A stretch of 64,000 bases of DNA from Clostridia bacterium (GTDB taxonomy: Bacteria; Bacillota; Clostridia; Christensenellales; Borkfalkiaceae). The DNA lies in the NCBI GenBank assembly GCA_017457225.1, contig JAFTHW010000006.1:1-64000 (forward strand), in the 5' to 3' direction. Below are positions 46,221 through 54,268 of the stretch, in pieces. Numbering within the stretch: position 1 is the stretch's first letter; each line of letters opens with the position of its first letter. The translations under genes and the position numbers were made by a program. The notes under the pieces are model-generated. The model had not been told where the DNA came from. It saw only the letters and a program-made list of their open reading frames with translations, and ran no database searches.

Positions 46221-47453
46221 TTACACGATAAACGCCCAATTCCCGTCCTTGAAAATTTGAACTTTTTCGCCCGTTTTGGTGATGCCAACGATGGACGTAT
46301 CTTTCGCGCCGATCATAAAATCCACGTGAATCATACTGTCGTTGATCCCCCGCGCTTTACACTCCGCATCCGTGAGTTTTTCATACCCTTTTAAGCATTC
46401 GTTAAAGCCATGCCCCATAGCAAAGTGACAACTTGCGTTTTCGTCAAACAACGTATTGTAGAACAATACCCCCGATTGACTGATGGGAGAATCGTAAGGA
46501 ATGAGCGCGCATTCTCCAAGTTTCCCCGCGCCCTCGTCCATCGATACCATTTCCTTGAGTAACGCTTCCCCTTGCTCCGCTTTCGCCTCCACGACTTTAC
46601 CGCCCTCAAACCGCAAAGAGAAATTGTCGATCAATTCGCCCATATACGACAAAGGTTTGGTGGAGTACACGATCCCCTCTGCCGAACCCGCTTTCGGGGA
46701 AGTAAATACTTCTTCCGTGGGAATATTGGGATTGAATACTCTGCCTTTGAGCGTTTTCTCGCTCCCACCGCAAAAGATTCCGTCTTCGTTGAGTTCTACT
46801 TTTAACTCCGTTCCGTTGCCGCTCTTATATTCGAGATATTGCAGCCCCAAACCGTTGAGATACGCGCAACGAGCCGCAAGCTCCGCATTGTGTTCTTTCC
46901 AAGCTTTTACGGGATTTTTACCATCCGCGCGGGAAGTGTATAAAATGACTTTCCACATCTCTTCCACCGCTTTTTTCTCAGGCAAATTCGGGAATACTTT
47001 CTTTGCCCAAGCTTTGCCGGGAACTGCCGCAATACACCATTGATGCCTGTTCTCGATCGCTAAGCGGAAAGGCTTGATTTGGGGATACAGCGCGCGACGG
47101 GCTTTGCTCATCTTTTCCTGATCCACGCCGTTCATTCCGTCGGGGTCTTCCGATTCAATAAACAATCGACAGGAATAGTTTTCCGCTTTAAATTCCCACT
47201 TCGCTTTTACCCACGGCTTCAACGTGGAAAGGGAATCTAGACTACGATATTGGGAGTTCAATTTCTCTACGGGTTGGTGACTCCATTCCACGTAGACTTC
47301 GCTTGCGCCCGCTTTGTAACACTCTTCCACGACCATAGTCACGAACTCGGGCTGATCAAGCCCTGCGGCAATAAACACCGTTTGTCCTTTTTTGACGTTT
47401 AATCCTACGCGCGCGATCAATTTCGCGTATCTTTGTAATTGCGTTTTTCTCAT
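46221..47453 (-). CDS. M29 family metallo-aminopeptidase
   Basis: This 410-aa cytoplasmic enzyme removes N-terminal residues from peptides. It matches the thermophilic aminopeptidase family (AmpS/PepS): start RYAKLIARVGLNVKKGQTVF, YVEWSHQPVEKLN, the metal-site region GNGTELKVELNEDG, then IPTEEVFTSPKAGSAEGIV, and HVDFMIGAKDTSIVGITKTG near the end. Family enzymes bind two divalent metals (zinc or cobalt). It starts 4 bases after the M3 peptidase gene and is followed by the CobW gene 36 bases later, which supports a link between peptide degradation and metal supply. Confidence 0.93.
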   Translation of the reverse strand: MRKTQLQRYAKLIARVGLNVKKGQTVFIAAGLDQPEFVTMVVEECYKAGASEVYVEWSHQPVEKLNSQYRSLDSLSTLKPWVKAKWEFKAENYSCRLFIESEDPDGMNGVDQEKMSKARRALYPQIKPFRLAIENRHQWCIAAVPGKAWAKKVFPNLPEKKAVEEMWKVILYTSRADGKNPVKAWKEHNAELAARCAYLNGLGLQYLEYKSGNGTELKVELNEDGIFCGGSEKTLKGRVFNPNIPTEEVFTSPKAGSAEGIVYSTKPLSYMGELIDNFSLRFEGGKVVEAKAEQGEALLKEMVSMDEGAGKLGECALIPYDSPISQSGVLFYNTLFDENASCHFAMGHGFNECLKGYEKLTDAECKARGINDSMIHVDFMIGAKDTSIVGITKTGEKVQIFKDGNWAFIV

Positions 47454-47457
47454 TGTT

Positions 47458-49164
47458 TTATTTCTCCAATTTTTTCTTCAAAATCTCTTTCGCATATCCA
47501 ACCGCGCGTTTGACTCCGCCTTGCTTAAAGGGAACGGCAAGATTCGCGGCTTTCAACGTCTTTAAATATCCGAGCGAACCGCCCACTTTGCAAAGCGTCA
47601 TATAATCTTTCCAACAAGCGGTTTTATCCGATTCGTATTTTTTCTTGAACTCCATCGCGCCCATCGTCGTCAACGTATAGTTGATATAATAAAACGGATA
47701 GTGAAAAATATGCAGTTTATGATACCACCAGCCGCCGCGGTTAAAGAACTCGTTCTCCTCGCCGTAGTCGCGCCAGGGCATATATTTCTTCTCTAGCTTT
47801 CTCCAAGCCGCCGTGCGCTCGTTAGGAGTCATATTCGGATTCGTATAGACGATATGTTGGAACTCGTCCACCGCCACGCCGAACGGAACGAACGTCAAGG
47901 TTTGTTGTAAATGCTGGAAGCGGTACGCTTCCGCTTTTTCACCGAAAAACAATTCTGCGTACGGATACGCAAACTGTTCCATCGACATAGAATGGATCTC
48001 CGCAATATCCGTCGATTCACTCCAAAGCGCTTGCAAAGGTTGCTCCCGCATCGCCATATATCCTGCGAACGCGTGACCCAATTCGTGCGTCAACACGTCC
48101 ACGTCCCCCGTCGTACCGTTGAAACAGGAATAGACGAACGGAGCTTTATAATCGTTGAGCGAAGTCATATACCCCGTCGCCGCTTTGTTGGGTTTGTTGT
48201 CGAGATCCATCAACTCGTGCTCGATCATATAATCGATAAATTCGCCCGTTTCAAGGCTCAAATCGTGGTACATTTTCGCTGCCTGCGACACGAGATATTC
48301 CCGATCTCCAACGGGTTTTGCATTGCCGTCGGGGAATATGAGTTCCTCGTCGTAAAACATCACCTTTTCGACTCCAATACGCTTCGCCTGCGCCGCGTAC
48401 AATTCTTCGCAAAACGGCGTAAGTTCTTCCAAGACTTGCGCGCGGAACGCCGCCACGTCTTTTTCATCGTAATCCAGTCGCCCCTGTTGCATATACCCGA
48501 GCGGAACAAAATTTTTAAAACCTAAATTTTTACCCATCTCATCGCGGATTTTTACGAGTCGATCGAAAATTTCACCCATTTCACGGTCGTTCTCCTCGAA
48601 GAATTCCGCATACTTTTTCGCCGCCTCCTTGCGCACTTCGCGATCGGGATGAGAAAAATATTTCAACATACCGTAAAGATTACATTCCTCGCCCATAAAT
48701 GGAATTTTACAAGCCGCCGTAATTTTTTGGTAACGGTTTGTAAGCTCGCTTTCTTCCTGCATGAGTTTTATATTCTTCTCGGAAAAGCTGTCCACTTCTA
48801 ATTGTACGAGCTTTAAAAACTGTTCGCCGTATTCCTCGTCGATATTCTTTTTAAAAGGCGAAGAAAGCAGCGCCAAACTGAACTGTTGCATATACGGCAT
48901 CGCTTCGGGAAGCTGTTCGTTAAAAAATTCGTCCTCGCCTTCGTAGAACGTATCCGAAGTATCGACGGTATGACGGATTTCCACAATCGTACGCATCGTA
49001 TTCACGTGAGAGGAATATTCTTCTTCCTCCGCCATACAAGCCTTGACTTCTTCATATGTTTTTGCTTTCGCCACCCGTTCGTTGAGCGACGAGTAAAAAC
49101 GTTTCAATTCTTCAAAATCCGGACGTACGTACTCCAAATCCTGAAAAGTGGTTATTTGTTTCAT
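47458..49164 (-). CDS. M3 family oligoendopeptidase (PepF-like)
   Basis: This 568-aa cytoplasmic zinc endopeptidase degrades short peptides. The catalytic motif HELGHAF is around residue 360 with the third zinc ligand region TDIAEIHSMSMEQFAYPY following. The thimet/PepF fold is also visible in YVRPDFEELKRFYSSLNERV at the N-terminus and GWWYHKLHIFHYPFYYINYT at the C-terminus. Length is normal for the clostridial M3 branch. It is 21 bases after the asparaginase gene and 4 bases before the M29 gene. It probably processes peptides imported by an Opp-type system. Confidence 0.94.
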   Translation of the reverse strand: MKQITTFQDLEYVRPDFEELKRFYSSLNERVAKAKTYEEVKACMAEEEEYSSHVNTMRTIVEIRHTVDTSDTFYEGEDEFFNEQLPEAMPYMQQFSLALLSSPFKKNIDEEYGEQFLKLVQLEVDSFSEKNIKLMQEESELTNRYQKITAACKIPFMGEECNLYGMLKYFSHPDREVRKEAAKKYAEFFEENDREMGEIFDRLVKIRDEMGKNLGFKNFVPLGYMQQGRLDYDEKDVAAFRAQVLEELTPFCEELYAAQAKRIGVEKVMFYDEELIFPDGNAKPVGDREYLVSQAAKMYHDLSLETGEFIDYMIEHELMDLDNKPNKAATGYMTSLNDYKAPFVYSCFNGTTGDVDVLTHELGHAFAGYMAMREQPLQALWSESTDIAEIHSMSMEQFAYPYAELFFGEKAEAYRFQHLQQTLTFVPFGVAVDEFQHIVYTNPNMTPNERTAAWRKLEKKYMPWRDYGEENEFFNRGGWWYHKLHIFHYPFYYINYTLTTMGAMEFKKKYESDKTACWKDYMTLCKVGGSLGYLKTLKAANLAVPFKQGGVKRAVGYAKEILKKKLEK

Positions 49165-49185
49165 CTCGTACCTGCCTACCTGTTT

Positions 49186-50187
49186 TTATCCAACCAAATC
49201 ATAATTCACGTTTTTATAGAACAGCGAACGGATCTCATCGTCGTTCTTGGTTTGCGCCAAAATCCACATCAATTTCGTAAGAATACTCTCATACGTCATC
49301 GTATAGCTTTCTAAAAGATCAAAGCGGTTTTTTAAACCTCTCCCCACGCGGTACACGTTCATATCGCTGCCCTCTTGCTGAACCTGCGTGGTGACGACGA
49401 GCGTCTTGCCTTTTCCTTTCCAACTCTCCAACACTTCATAAAACCCGTAATAACCGCATTCGGGCACTCCGCCCGTGCCGTAGCCAGAAACGACGACCGC
49501 ATCGTTATAGCGGAAATACGCGTCTAAAATCTCCCTTTGAATTCCCGGAGTTAACGTAAGCAATCCTACTTTGCTGTTGAGTTCCAAATAAAATTCGGGA
49601 ACGGCTGCTTTCGGAGTTTTGATATATGGAATAATTCTTCCGTCGCGAATGACTGCAAGGTTGGGAAAATCCACGCTGGCGAAGGCATTAAAACTCTTCG
49701 AGCGGATTTTTTTCGCGCGCGTACCTGCAATCACGTTGCCCTGAAAAACGATGACGACGTCGGAAGCGTCGGGCGAAGCGGCGTATAAAAAGCTATCTCG
49801 AAGATTGATTCTGCCGTCGGTATCCTCTTTGTCGATGGGTTGTTGAGAGCCCGTGAAAACGATAGGTTTTGGGGAATGTTGAATCATATACGACAACATC
49901 GCCGCCGTGTAAGCCATCGTATCCGTACCGTGGCAAACGACAAATCCGTCATATTCGTCGTAGCGCTCTTGAATCGTCGTGGCGAGCTTAATCCAATGTT
50001 CTGGCGTAACGTTCGTACTGTCAATGTTATAGATCTGAATCGCATCCGCTTGGCAAAACGCAAAGATTTCAGGTACGCATTTCAGCAACGCTTCCGCTCG
50101 CAGTTCGGGGATCAAGCCCTCCGAGCCCGAATGGGAAGCGATTGTGCCGCCCGTTGCGATGAGGAGTATTTTTTTTGGATCGCTCAT
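49186..50187 (-). CDS. ansA: L-asparaginase, type I-like
   Basis: The enzyme hydrolyses asparagine to aspartate and ammonia. Motifs are the catalytic threonine in ATGGTIAS (Thr15), DSTNVTPEHWIKLA, the second catalytic triad in CHGTDTMAYTAAMLSYM, and FTGSQQPI. Absence of a signal peptide makes it cytoplasmic. I chose the ATG at 50187, since GAGGTG lies 9 bases upstream; a GTG at 50199 would overlap that ribosome site. It is the first gene of a five-gene operon with a strong promoter. The two peptidase genes after it suggest amino-acid fermentation or nitrogen release. Confidence 0.93.
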   Translation of the reverse strand: MSDPKKILLIATGGTIASHSGSEGLIPELRAEALLKCVPEIFAFCQADAIQIYNIDSTNVTPEHWIKLATTIQERYDEYDGFVVCHGTDTMAYTAAMLSYMIQHSPKPIVFTGSQQPIDKEDTDGRINLRDSFLYAASPDASDVVIVFQGNVIAGTRAKKIRSKSFNAFASVDFPNLAVIRDGRIIPYIKTPKAAVPEFYLELNSKVGLLTLTPGIQREILDAYFRYNDAVVVSGYGTGGVPECGYYGFYEVLESWKGKGKTLVVTTQVQQEGSDMNVYRVGRGLKNRFDLLESYTMTYESILTKLMWILAQTKNDDEIRSLFYKNVNYDLVG

Positions 50188-50219
50188 ACCGTTTTCCACC
50201 TCGTTATTTCTTTCCTTTT

Positions 50220-50248
50220 ATTATACCCCTTTTTTCACAGATAGTCAA
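50220..50248 (-). promoter_or_regulatory. Promoter of the asparaginase-peptidase-GTPase operon
   Basis: On the minus strand TTGACT (50243-50248) and TATAAT (50220-50225) are separated by 17 bases. Transcription would begin near 50213, about 25 bases before the asparaginase ATG. Confidence 0.88.
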
Positions 50249-50282
50249 TCTTCCGTCGGGATAATTTTCCAAAAATTTCAAT

Positions 50283-50311
50283 GCCCGCAACGGCTTGCAG
50301 CCGTTGCGGGC
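50283..50311 (-). terminator. Terminator after the U32 peptidase gene
   Basis: The perfect 12-bp stem GCCCGCAACGGC/GCCGTTGCGGGC with a 5-base loop lies 20 bases after the trhP-like stop. The minus-strand T-tract is short and interrupted, so strength is uncertain. Confidence 0.7.
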
Positions 50312-50330
50312 GATTTTTCCCTTATTTTCT

Positions 50331-51533
50331 TTATTTTTGCGTTTTTCTACGCAGATAATCCCCTTGTTTTACGGGATACGGACAACGCAGTTTATACTTC
50401 TCTTGAACAAGCTTCGCATCCTCTACTTCCGTCCCGTTGCTGTCTACCATGTCCGCAACGACGAACGTTTTCCCGAAGTTTCCGTCGGGAGAAAGGATCT
50501 CCAAAACGTCCCCTTTTTTAAAGCGATTCCGCATTTCTGCTTCTAACCAACCCTCCGCATAACCCAATACGTCCGCAATATATACGTACTCGCCTTTCGA
50601 TTGACTGTCATTGTAATTGACGGTACTGCTATTCTCGCCGAATGCGTACGCTTCGGTGTATTCCCGATGCGCTACGTTGCAAAGCTCCGTTTCCGCTAGC
50701 GATAGCTCCGCTCCGTCCATCGCGCGGCGGTAGGCGTTGATTACGGTTGCAAGATAATATCCGCTCTTCATTCGTCCTTCGATTTTAAACGAGCTTACAC
50801 CTGCGGTTTCAAGCTCTTGTAAGCGGCGAATCATATTCAAATCCTTGCTATTGAAAATATACGCGCCGCGACCGTCTTCTTCGATCGGGAGCCATTCGGA
50901 CTTTCCGTTGGTGGCGTTGAGCGCCCGAACTTCGTAATTCCAACGGCAAGACTGCACGCACGCGCCTTTGTTAGACGATCTCCCGTCCAAATAATCGGAC
51001 AAAAGACATCTGCCGCTGTATGAAATGCACATCGCGCCGTGCACAAACGCTTCCAATTCCGTTTCGGGTACGAAATCGTGAATTTCCGCTATATCTTTGA
51101 CGGGCAATTCCCGAGCCAAAATCACGCGGGAAACGCCTTGTTCCGTCCAAAATTTTACGGCGTATTTATTCGTCGTATTCGCCTGTGTAGACAAATGCAC
51201 CGAAAGCTCGGGCGCGGCTTTTTTCGCCGCGTAAACAACACCCGGATCGCTCAAGATTGCCGCGTCTACCCCCGACCGGGATAAAAATTGGAAATATTCT
51301 TCCATCGCTTGCAAGTCCGCATTTCGAGCAAATACGTTCGCCGTGACGTATAATTTCTTACCGTTGCGATGCGCGAATGCGACTGCGTTTTTTAACTCTT
51401 CGCTCGAAAAATTGTCCGCGAATGCGCGCAGGGAAAAATTCTTTCCGCCCACGTATGCTGCGTCCGCTCCAAAATGGAACGCCGTCAATAATTTCGCATA
51501 ACTCCCTGCAGGAGCTAAAAGTTCCGCTTTCAT
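50331..51533 (-). CDS. trhP: U32 family protein, probable tRNA uridine hydroxylation factor
   Basis: This 400-aa protein has the U32 N-terminus ELLAPAGSYAKLLTAFHFGA and the cysteine-bearing signature CISYSGRCLLSDYLDGRSSN followed by GACVQSCRW. Members of this family (TrhP in Bacillus, RlhA and UbiU/V in other bacteria) carry Fe-S clusters and perform oxygen-independent or prephenate-dependent hydroxylation. The gene directly follows a TrmR-type methyltransferase, as in the Bacillus yrrMNO order, so hydroxylation of tRNA wobble U34 is the best assignment. Collagenase-type peptidase activity was the historic label and is less likely. It is 21 bases after trmR. Confidence 0.82.
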   Translation of the reverse strand: MKAELLAPAGSYAKLLTAFHFGADAAYVGGKNFSLRAFADNFSSEELKNAVAFAHRNGKKLYVTANVFARNADLQAMEEYFQFLSRSGVDAAILSDPGVVYAAKKAAPELSVHLSTQANTTNKYAVKFWTEQGVSRVILARELPVKDIAEIHDFVPETELEAFVHGAMCISYSGRCLLSDYLDGRSSNKGACVQSCRWNYEVRALNATNGKSEWLPIEEDGRGAYIFNSKDLNMIRRLQELETAGVSSFKIEGRMKSGYYLATVINAYRRAMDGAELSLAETELCNVAHREYTEAYAFGENSSTVNYNDSQSKGEYVYIADVLGYAEGWLEAEMRNRFKKGDVLEILSPDGNFGKTFVVADMVDSNGTEVEDAKLVQEKYKLRCPYPVKQGDYLRRKTQK

Positions 51534-51554
51534 ACTCTTTTTCCTTTCCGTAAA

Positions 51555-52178
51555 TCAGTTCTTCCAATACACCGACAACGCTACACCGTCGCCAACGTCC
51601 AACACGGACGTAATAAAATCGCGATCGCTTGTTACTACGTCGAGATAAGAACGAATCTTCTCCACAATCGAATGCCGTTTTGGCGGAGTCGGTTCTACGC
51701 CGCTCACCCAACCGTACAACAACACATCGTCCGCAAACAAAACTCCTCCGTTTGTCAAGAGTCTTTTTATATCGAATAGATATTTCTCGTACTGCGCTTT
51801 CGGACCGTCTAAAAACACGAAATCGAATTGCCCGTTCATCATCGAAAGAATCTCGCCCGCATCACCCAGGTATGCGTTCACGCGATCGGAAACACCGAGT
51901 TCTACAAAATTTTTCTTCGCTTCCAAATAGCGTTCTTCTTCTAATTCAATCGTTGTCACCTGCGCCGAAGGACAGGCTTTCAGCATCGCAGCAGCCGACA
52001 ATCCGACTGCCGTTCCGATCTCCAAAATCCGTTTGGGTTTCGTCGCCGCCAACGTCAACAGTAGGAAATTCAAAGTTTCCTCGTCCGCCACGGGAATTCC
52101 CCGCTCTAACGCGTCTTTGCGGAGCGTAGCAATTCGCTCGTCTATATTCAGTTTTACCAACGACGCTGTGTATTTCAT
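51555..52178 (-). CDS. trmR: Class I O-methyltransferase, probable tRNA 5-hydroxyuridine methyltransferase
   Basis: This 207-aa SAM-dependent methyltransferase resembles the YrrM/caffeoyl-CoA O-methyltransferase family. The SAM site is ILEIGTAVGLSAAAM (motif I) followed by TTIELEEERYLEA, and FVFLDGPKAQYEKYL holds the metal-binding aspartate. In Bacillus, TrmR converts ho5U to mo5U at tRNA position 34. Proximity to the trhP-like gene supports this over other O-methyltransferase roles. It is 26 bases after rnj and in the same direction. Substrate assignment is by context, not direct proof. Confidence 0.8.
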   Translation of the reverse strand: MKYTASLVKLNIDERIATLRKDALERGIPVADEETLNFLLLTLAATKPKRILEIGTAVGLSAAAMLKACPSAQVTTIELEEERYLEAKKNFVELGVSDRVNAYLGDAGEILSMMNGQFDFVFLDGPKAQYEKYLFDIKRLLTNGGVLFADDVLLYGWVSGVEPTPPKRHSIVEKIRSYLDVVTSDRDFITSVLDVGDGVALSVYWKN

Positions 52179-52204
52179 TCGTTTTTCCTTATTTTCCCAT
52201 TCCC

Positions 52205-54172
52205 TTATACGTCGAGAATCGCCACGACGATCAACGGGGATTGCTTGGTATGCTTATAGATATAATTCTTTAACGCTTTTTTGATGCAAGCGGAAAGCTC
52301 CGCTTGATTGCCGTACGCATAATCGTAACTCTCTACCGCGCGTTGCACCACCGTTTTGACTTCGTCTGCGTCCATATTGTCCGCAAACACGAAACCGCGA
52401 GATTCGATCTGCGGTTCGTTGATCACGTAGTTGCCCGTAACCGCTAGCGCAACGGTAAAAATCCCCTCCGCCGACATCTTTAAACGATCTTTCATTACTT
52501 CGCTCGTTCCGTAATCTTCAAAACCTGCCCCGTCGATTAATCTCGTACCTGCCTGCACGTTTTCGCCCAATTTCAGCTCGTTGAGTAGCACCTCCACGCA
52601 ATTCCCGACCTCGGGAATAATGATATTTTGTTCGGGCATTCCGAGCGTTTCCACGAGTTTCGCGTGGCGTTTCAAATGACGGTATTCGCCGTGCACGGGA
52701 ATAAAGAATTTCGGTTTTAATAAATTGTGCAGAATTTTATGCTCTTCCTGACAAGCGTGTCCGGAAACGTGGATTTTTTCCAAACTCTCGTACACGACCT
52801 GCGCGCCTTTTTGATAAAGATTGTTGATCACGCGATAGACCATTTTTTCGTTCCCGGGAATGGGATTCGCCGAAATGATGATCGTATCGTTGGGACCGAC
52901 CGTTACTTTATTGAATTCCCCCAAAGCCATTCGCGTTAACGCGCTCATAGGCTCGCCTTGAGATCCCGTAGAAACGATCAGGAGTTCCCCGTCGAACAAA
53001 TTCTTCGTCTTTTCAATATCAATGAGTACGCCCTCGGGAATGATCAATTCCCCGATCTTCACAGCCGCATCGACGACCTTGAACATACTGCGCCCCGAAA
53101 GCGCCACTTTGCGGCGGTATTTGACCGCCAAATCAATAATCTGCTGCAAACGGTGAACGTTGGAGGCAAACGTCGCGATAATCAAACGGCGGTGCATATT
53201 TTCCGAAAACAAATGATCCAATGTCGTTCCCACGACCGTTTCACTCATCGTATAGCCCTGCCGTTCGATGTTCGTGGACTCCGCCATATATAACAGCACG
53301 CCCTCTTTCCCTAGCTCCGCAATCCGCTTTAAATCGATGGGGTTTCCCGCGACAGGCGTTAAATCGATCTTAAAGTCGCCGCTGTGAAAAATGACTCCGT
53401 TCGGGGTGCGGATCGCCAAAGCGCACGCGCCCGAAATGGAATGGTTTACGTTTATAAACTCCACCTCAAACGTACCCAATTTCACTTTGTCTCCCGGCTG
53501 AACGACGCGCTGAGTTACATTTTGGATATGATGTTCCTGCAATTTATTATCCGTGAGCATCAACGTGAGCTTCGTGCCGTATAACGGAGTTTGCGGATTC
53601 AATTCTTTCATCAGGTAAGGCACTCCGCCAATATGATCCTCATGACCGTGCGTTAGCAAAACACCTTTGATTTTGTCTTTATTTTGCGCTAAATACGTGA
53701 TGTCGGGAACAACCGAATCAATCCCCGGCATATCTTCGTTCGGGAAAGACAAACCCGCATCGATAATCACGATGTCGCCGCCGTATTCCAGCGCCGTCAT
53801 ATTCTTGCCGATCTCGCCTACACCGCCTAAAAAAATGACTTTTACGGGGCTTTGTTTGCGATTGGTTTTCTTCCCCGTAGTCTTTTTCGGAGTTTTTATT
53901 GATTTGGTTTCTACCGTTTCCGTTTTGCCGATGCGTTTGGAGTCGCGAGGCGGCGCGATTTTTTTCTCGACCGTTTTCCGATTCTTAAACTCCTGTGGCT
54001 CTTTCTGTTTCTTCTCTTTTTTTACGCGTTCCGACTTCGTTTTTACCGTATCGCGCAACGCATCGAATCCGTCAAAAGCCGTACCCATCGGATTCTTTTT
54101 CCCTTTTGTAAAACGGCCCGACGTAGAGTTTTTTCCACCGCGAGTTGTTTTGTTTTGTTTCTTTTCGTTCAC
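52205..54172 (-). CDS. rnj: Ribonuclease J
   Basis: This 655-aa metallo-beta-lactamase/beta-CASP ribonuclease provides 5'-3' exonuclease and endonuclease activity in mRNA decay and rRNA maturation. The zinc motif HGHEDH is near residue 172, then HSGDFKIDLTPV, STNIERQGYTMSE, and beta-CASP motifs SGHACQEEHKILHN and IPVHGEYRHLKRH. The first 105 residues are a Lys/Arg/Thr-rich low-complexity extension that most RNase J proteins lack and that may bind RNA. Translation likely starts at a GTG at 54172 with AAAGGA about 6 bases upstream. It heads the rnj-trmR-trhP cluster. Confidence 0.95.
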   Translation of the reverse strand: MNEKKQNKTTRGGKNSTSGRFTKGKKNPMGTAFDGFDALRDTVKTKSERVKKEKKQKEPQEFKNRKTVEKKIAPPRDSKRIGKTETVETKSIKTPKKTTGKKTNRKQSPVKVIFLGGVGEIGKNMTALEYGGDIVIIDAGLSFPNEDMPGIDSVVPDITYLAQNKDKIKGVLLTHGHEDHIGGVPYLMKELNPQTPLYGTKLTLMLTDNKLQEHHIQNVTQRVVQPGDKVKLGTFEVEFINVNHSISGACALAIRTPNGVIFHSGDFKIDLTPVAGNPIDLKRIAELGKEGVLLYMAESTNIERQGYTMSETVVGTTLDHLFSENMHRRLIIATFASNVHRLQQIIDLAVKYRRKVALSGRSMFKVVDAAVKIGELIIPEGVLIDIEKTKNLFDGELLIVSTGSQGEPMSALTRMALGEFNKVTVGPNDTIIISANPIPGNEKMVYRVINNLYQKGAQVVYESLEKIHVSGHACQEEHKILHNLLKPKFFIPVHGEYRHLKRHAKLVETLGMPEQNIIIPEVGNCVEVLLNELKLGENVQAGTRLIDGAGFEDYGTSEVMKDRLKMSAEGIFTVALAVTGNYVINEPQIESRGFVFADNMDADEVKTVVQRAVESYDYAYGNQAELSACIKKALKNYIYKHTKQSPLIVVAILDV

Positions 54173-54201
54173 TGTATTCCTTTTCTCCTGCTGGATTTAG
54201 A

Positions 54202-54238
54202 AAATAGAGAGCCGAAAGAATTTCTCAGCTCTCTATTT
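54202..54238 (-). terminator. Terminator after the 678-aa repeat protein gene
   Basis: The 11-bp stem AAATAGAGAGC/GCTCTCTATTT with a 15-base loop lies about 30 bases after the stop. The minus-strand 3' side is T-rich. rnj starts 30 bases beyond; I see no promoter in that gap, so rnj may depend on readthrough or an undetected promoter. Confidence 0.8.
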
Positions 54239-54268
54239 GTTATTCATTATTCTTTTCGTTTGTAAACA

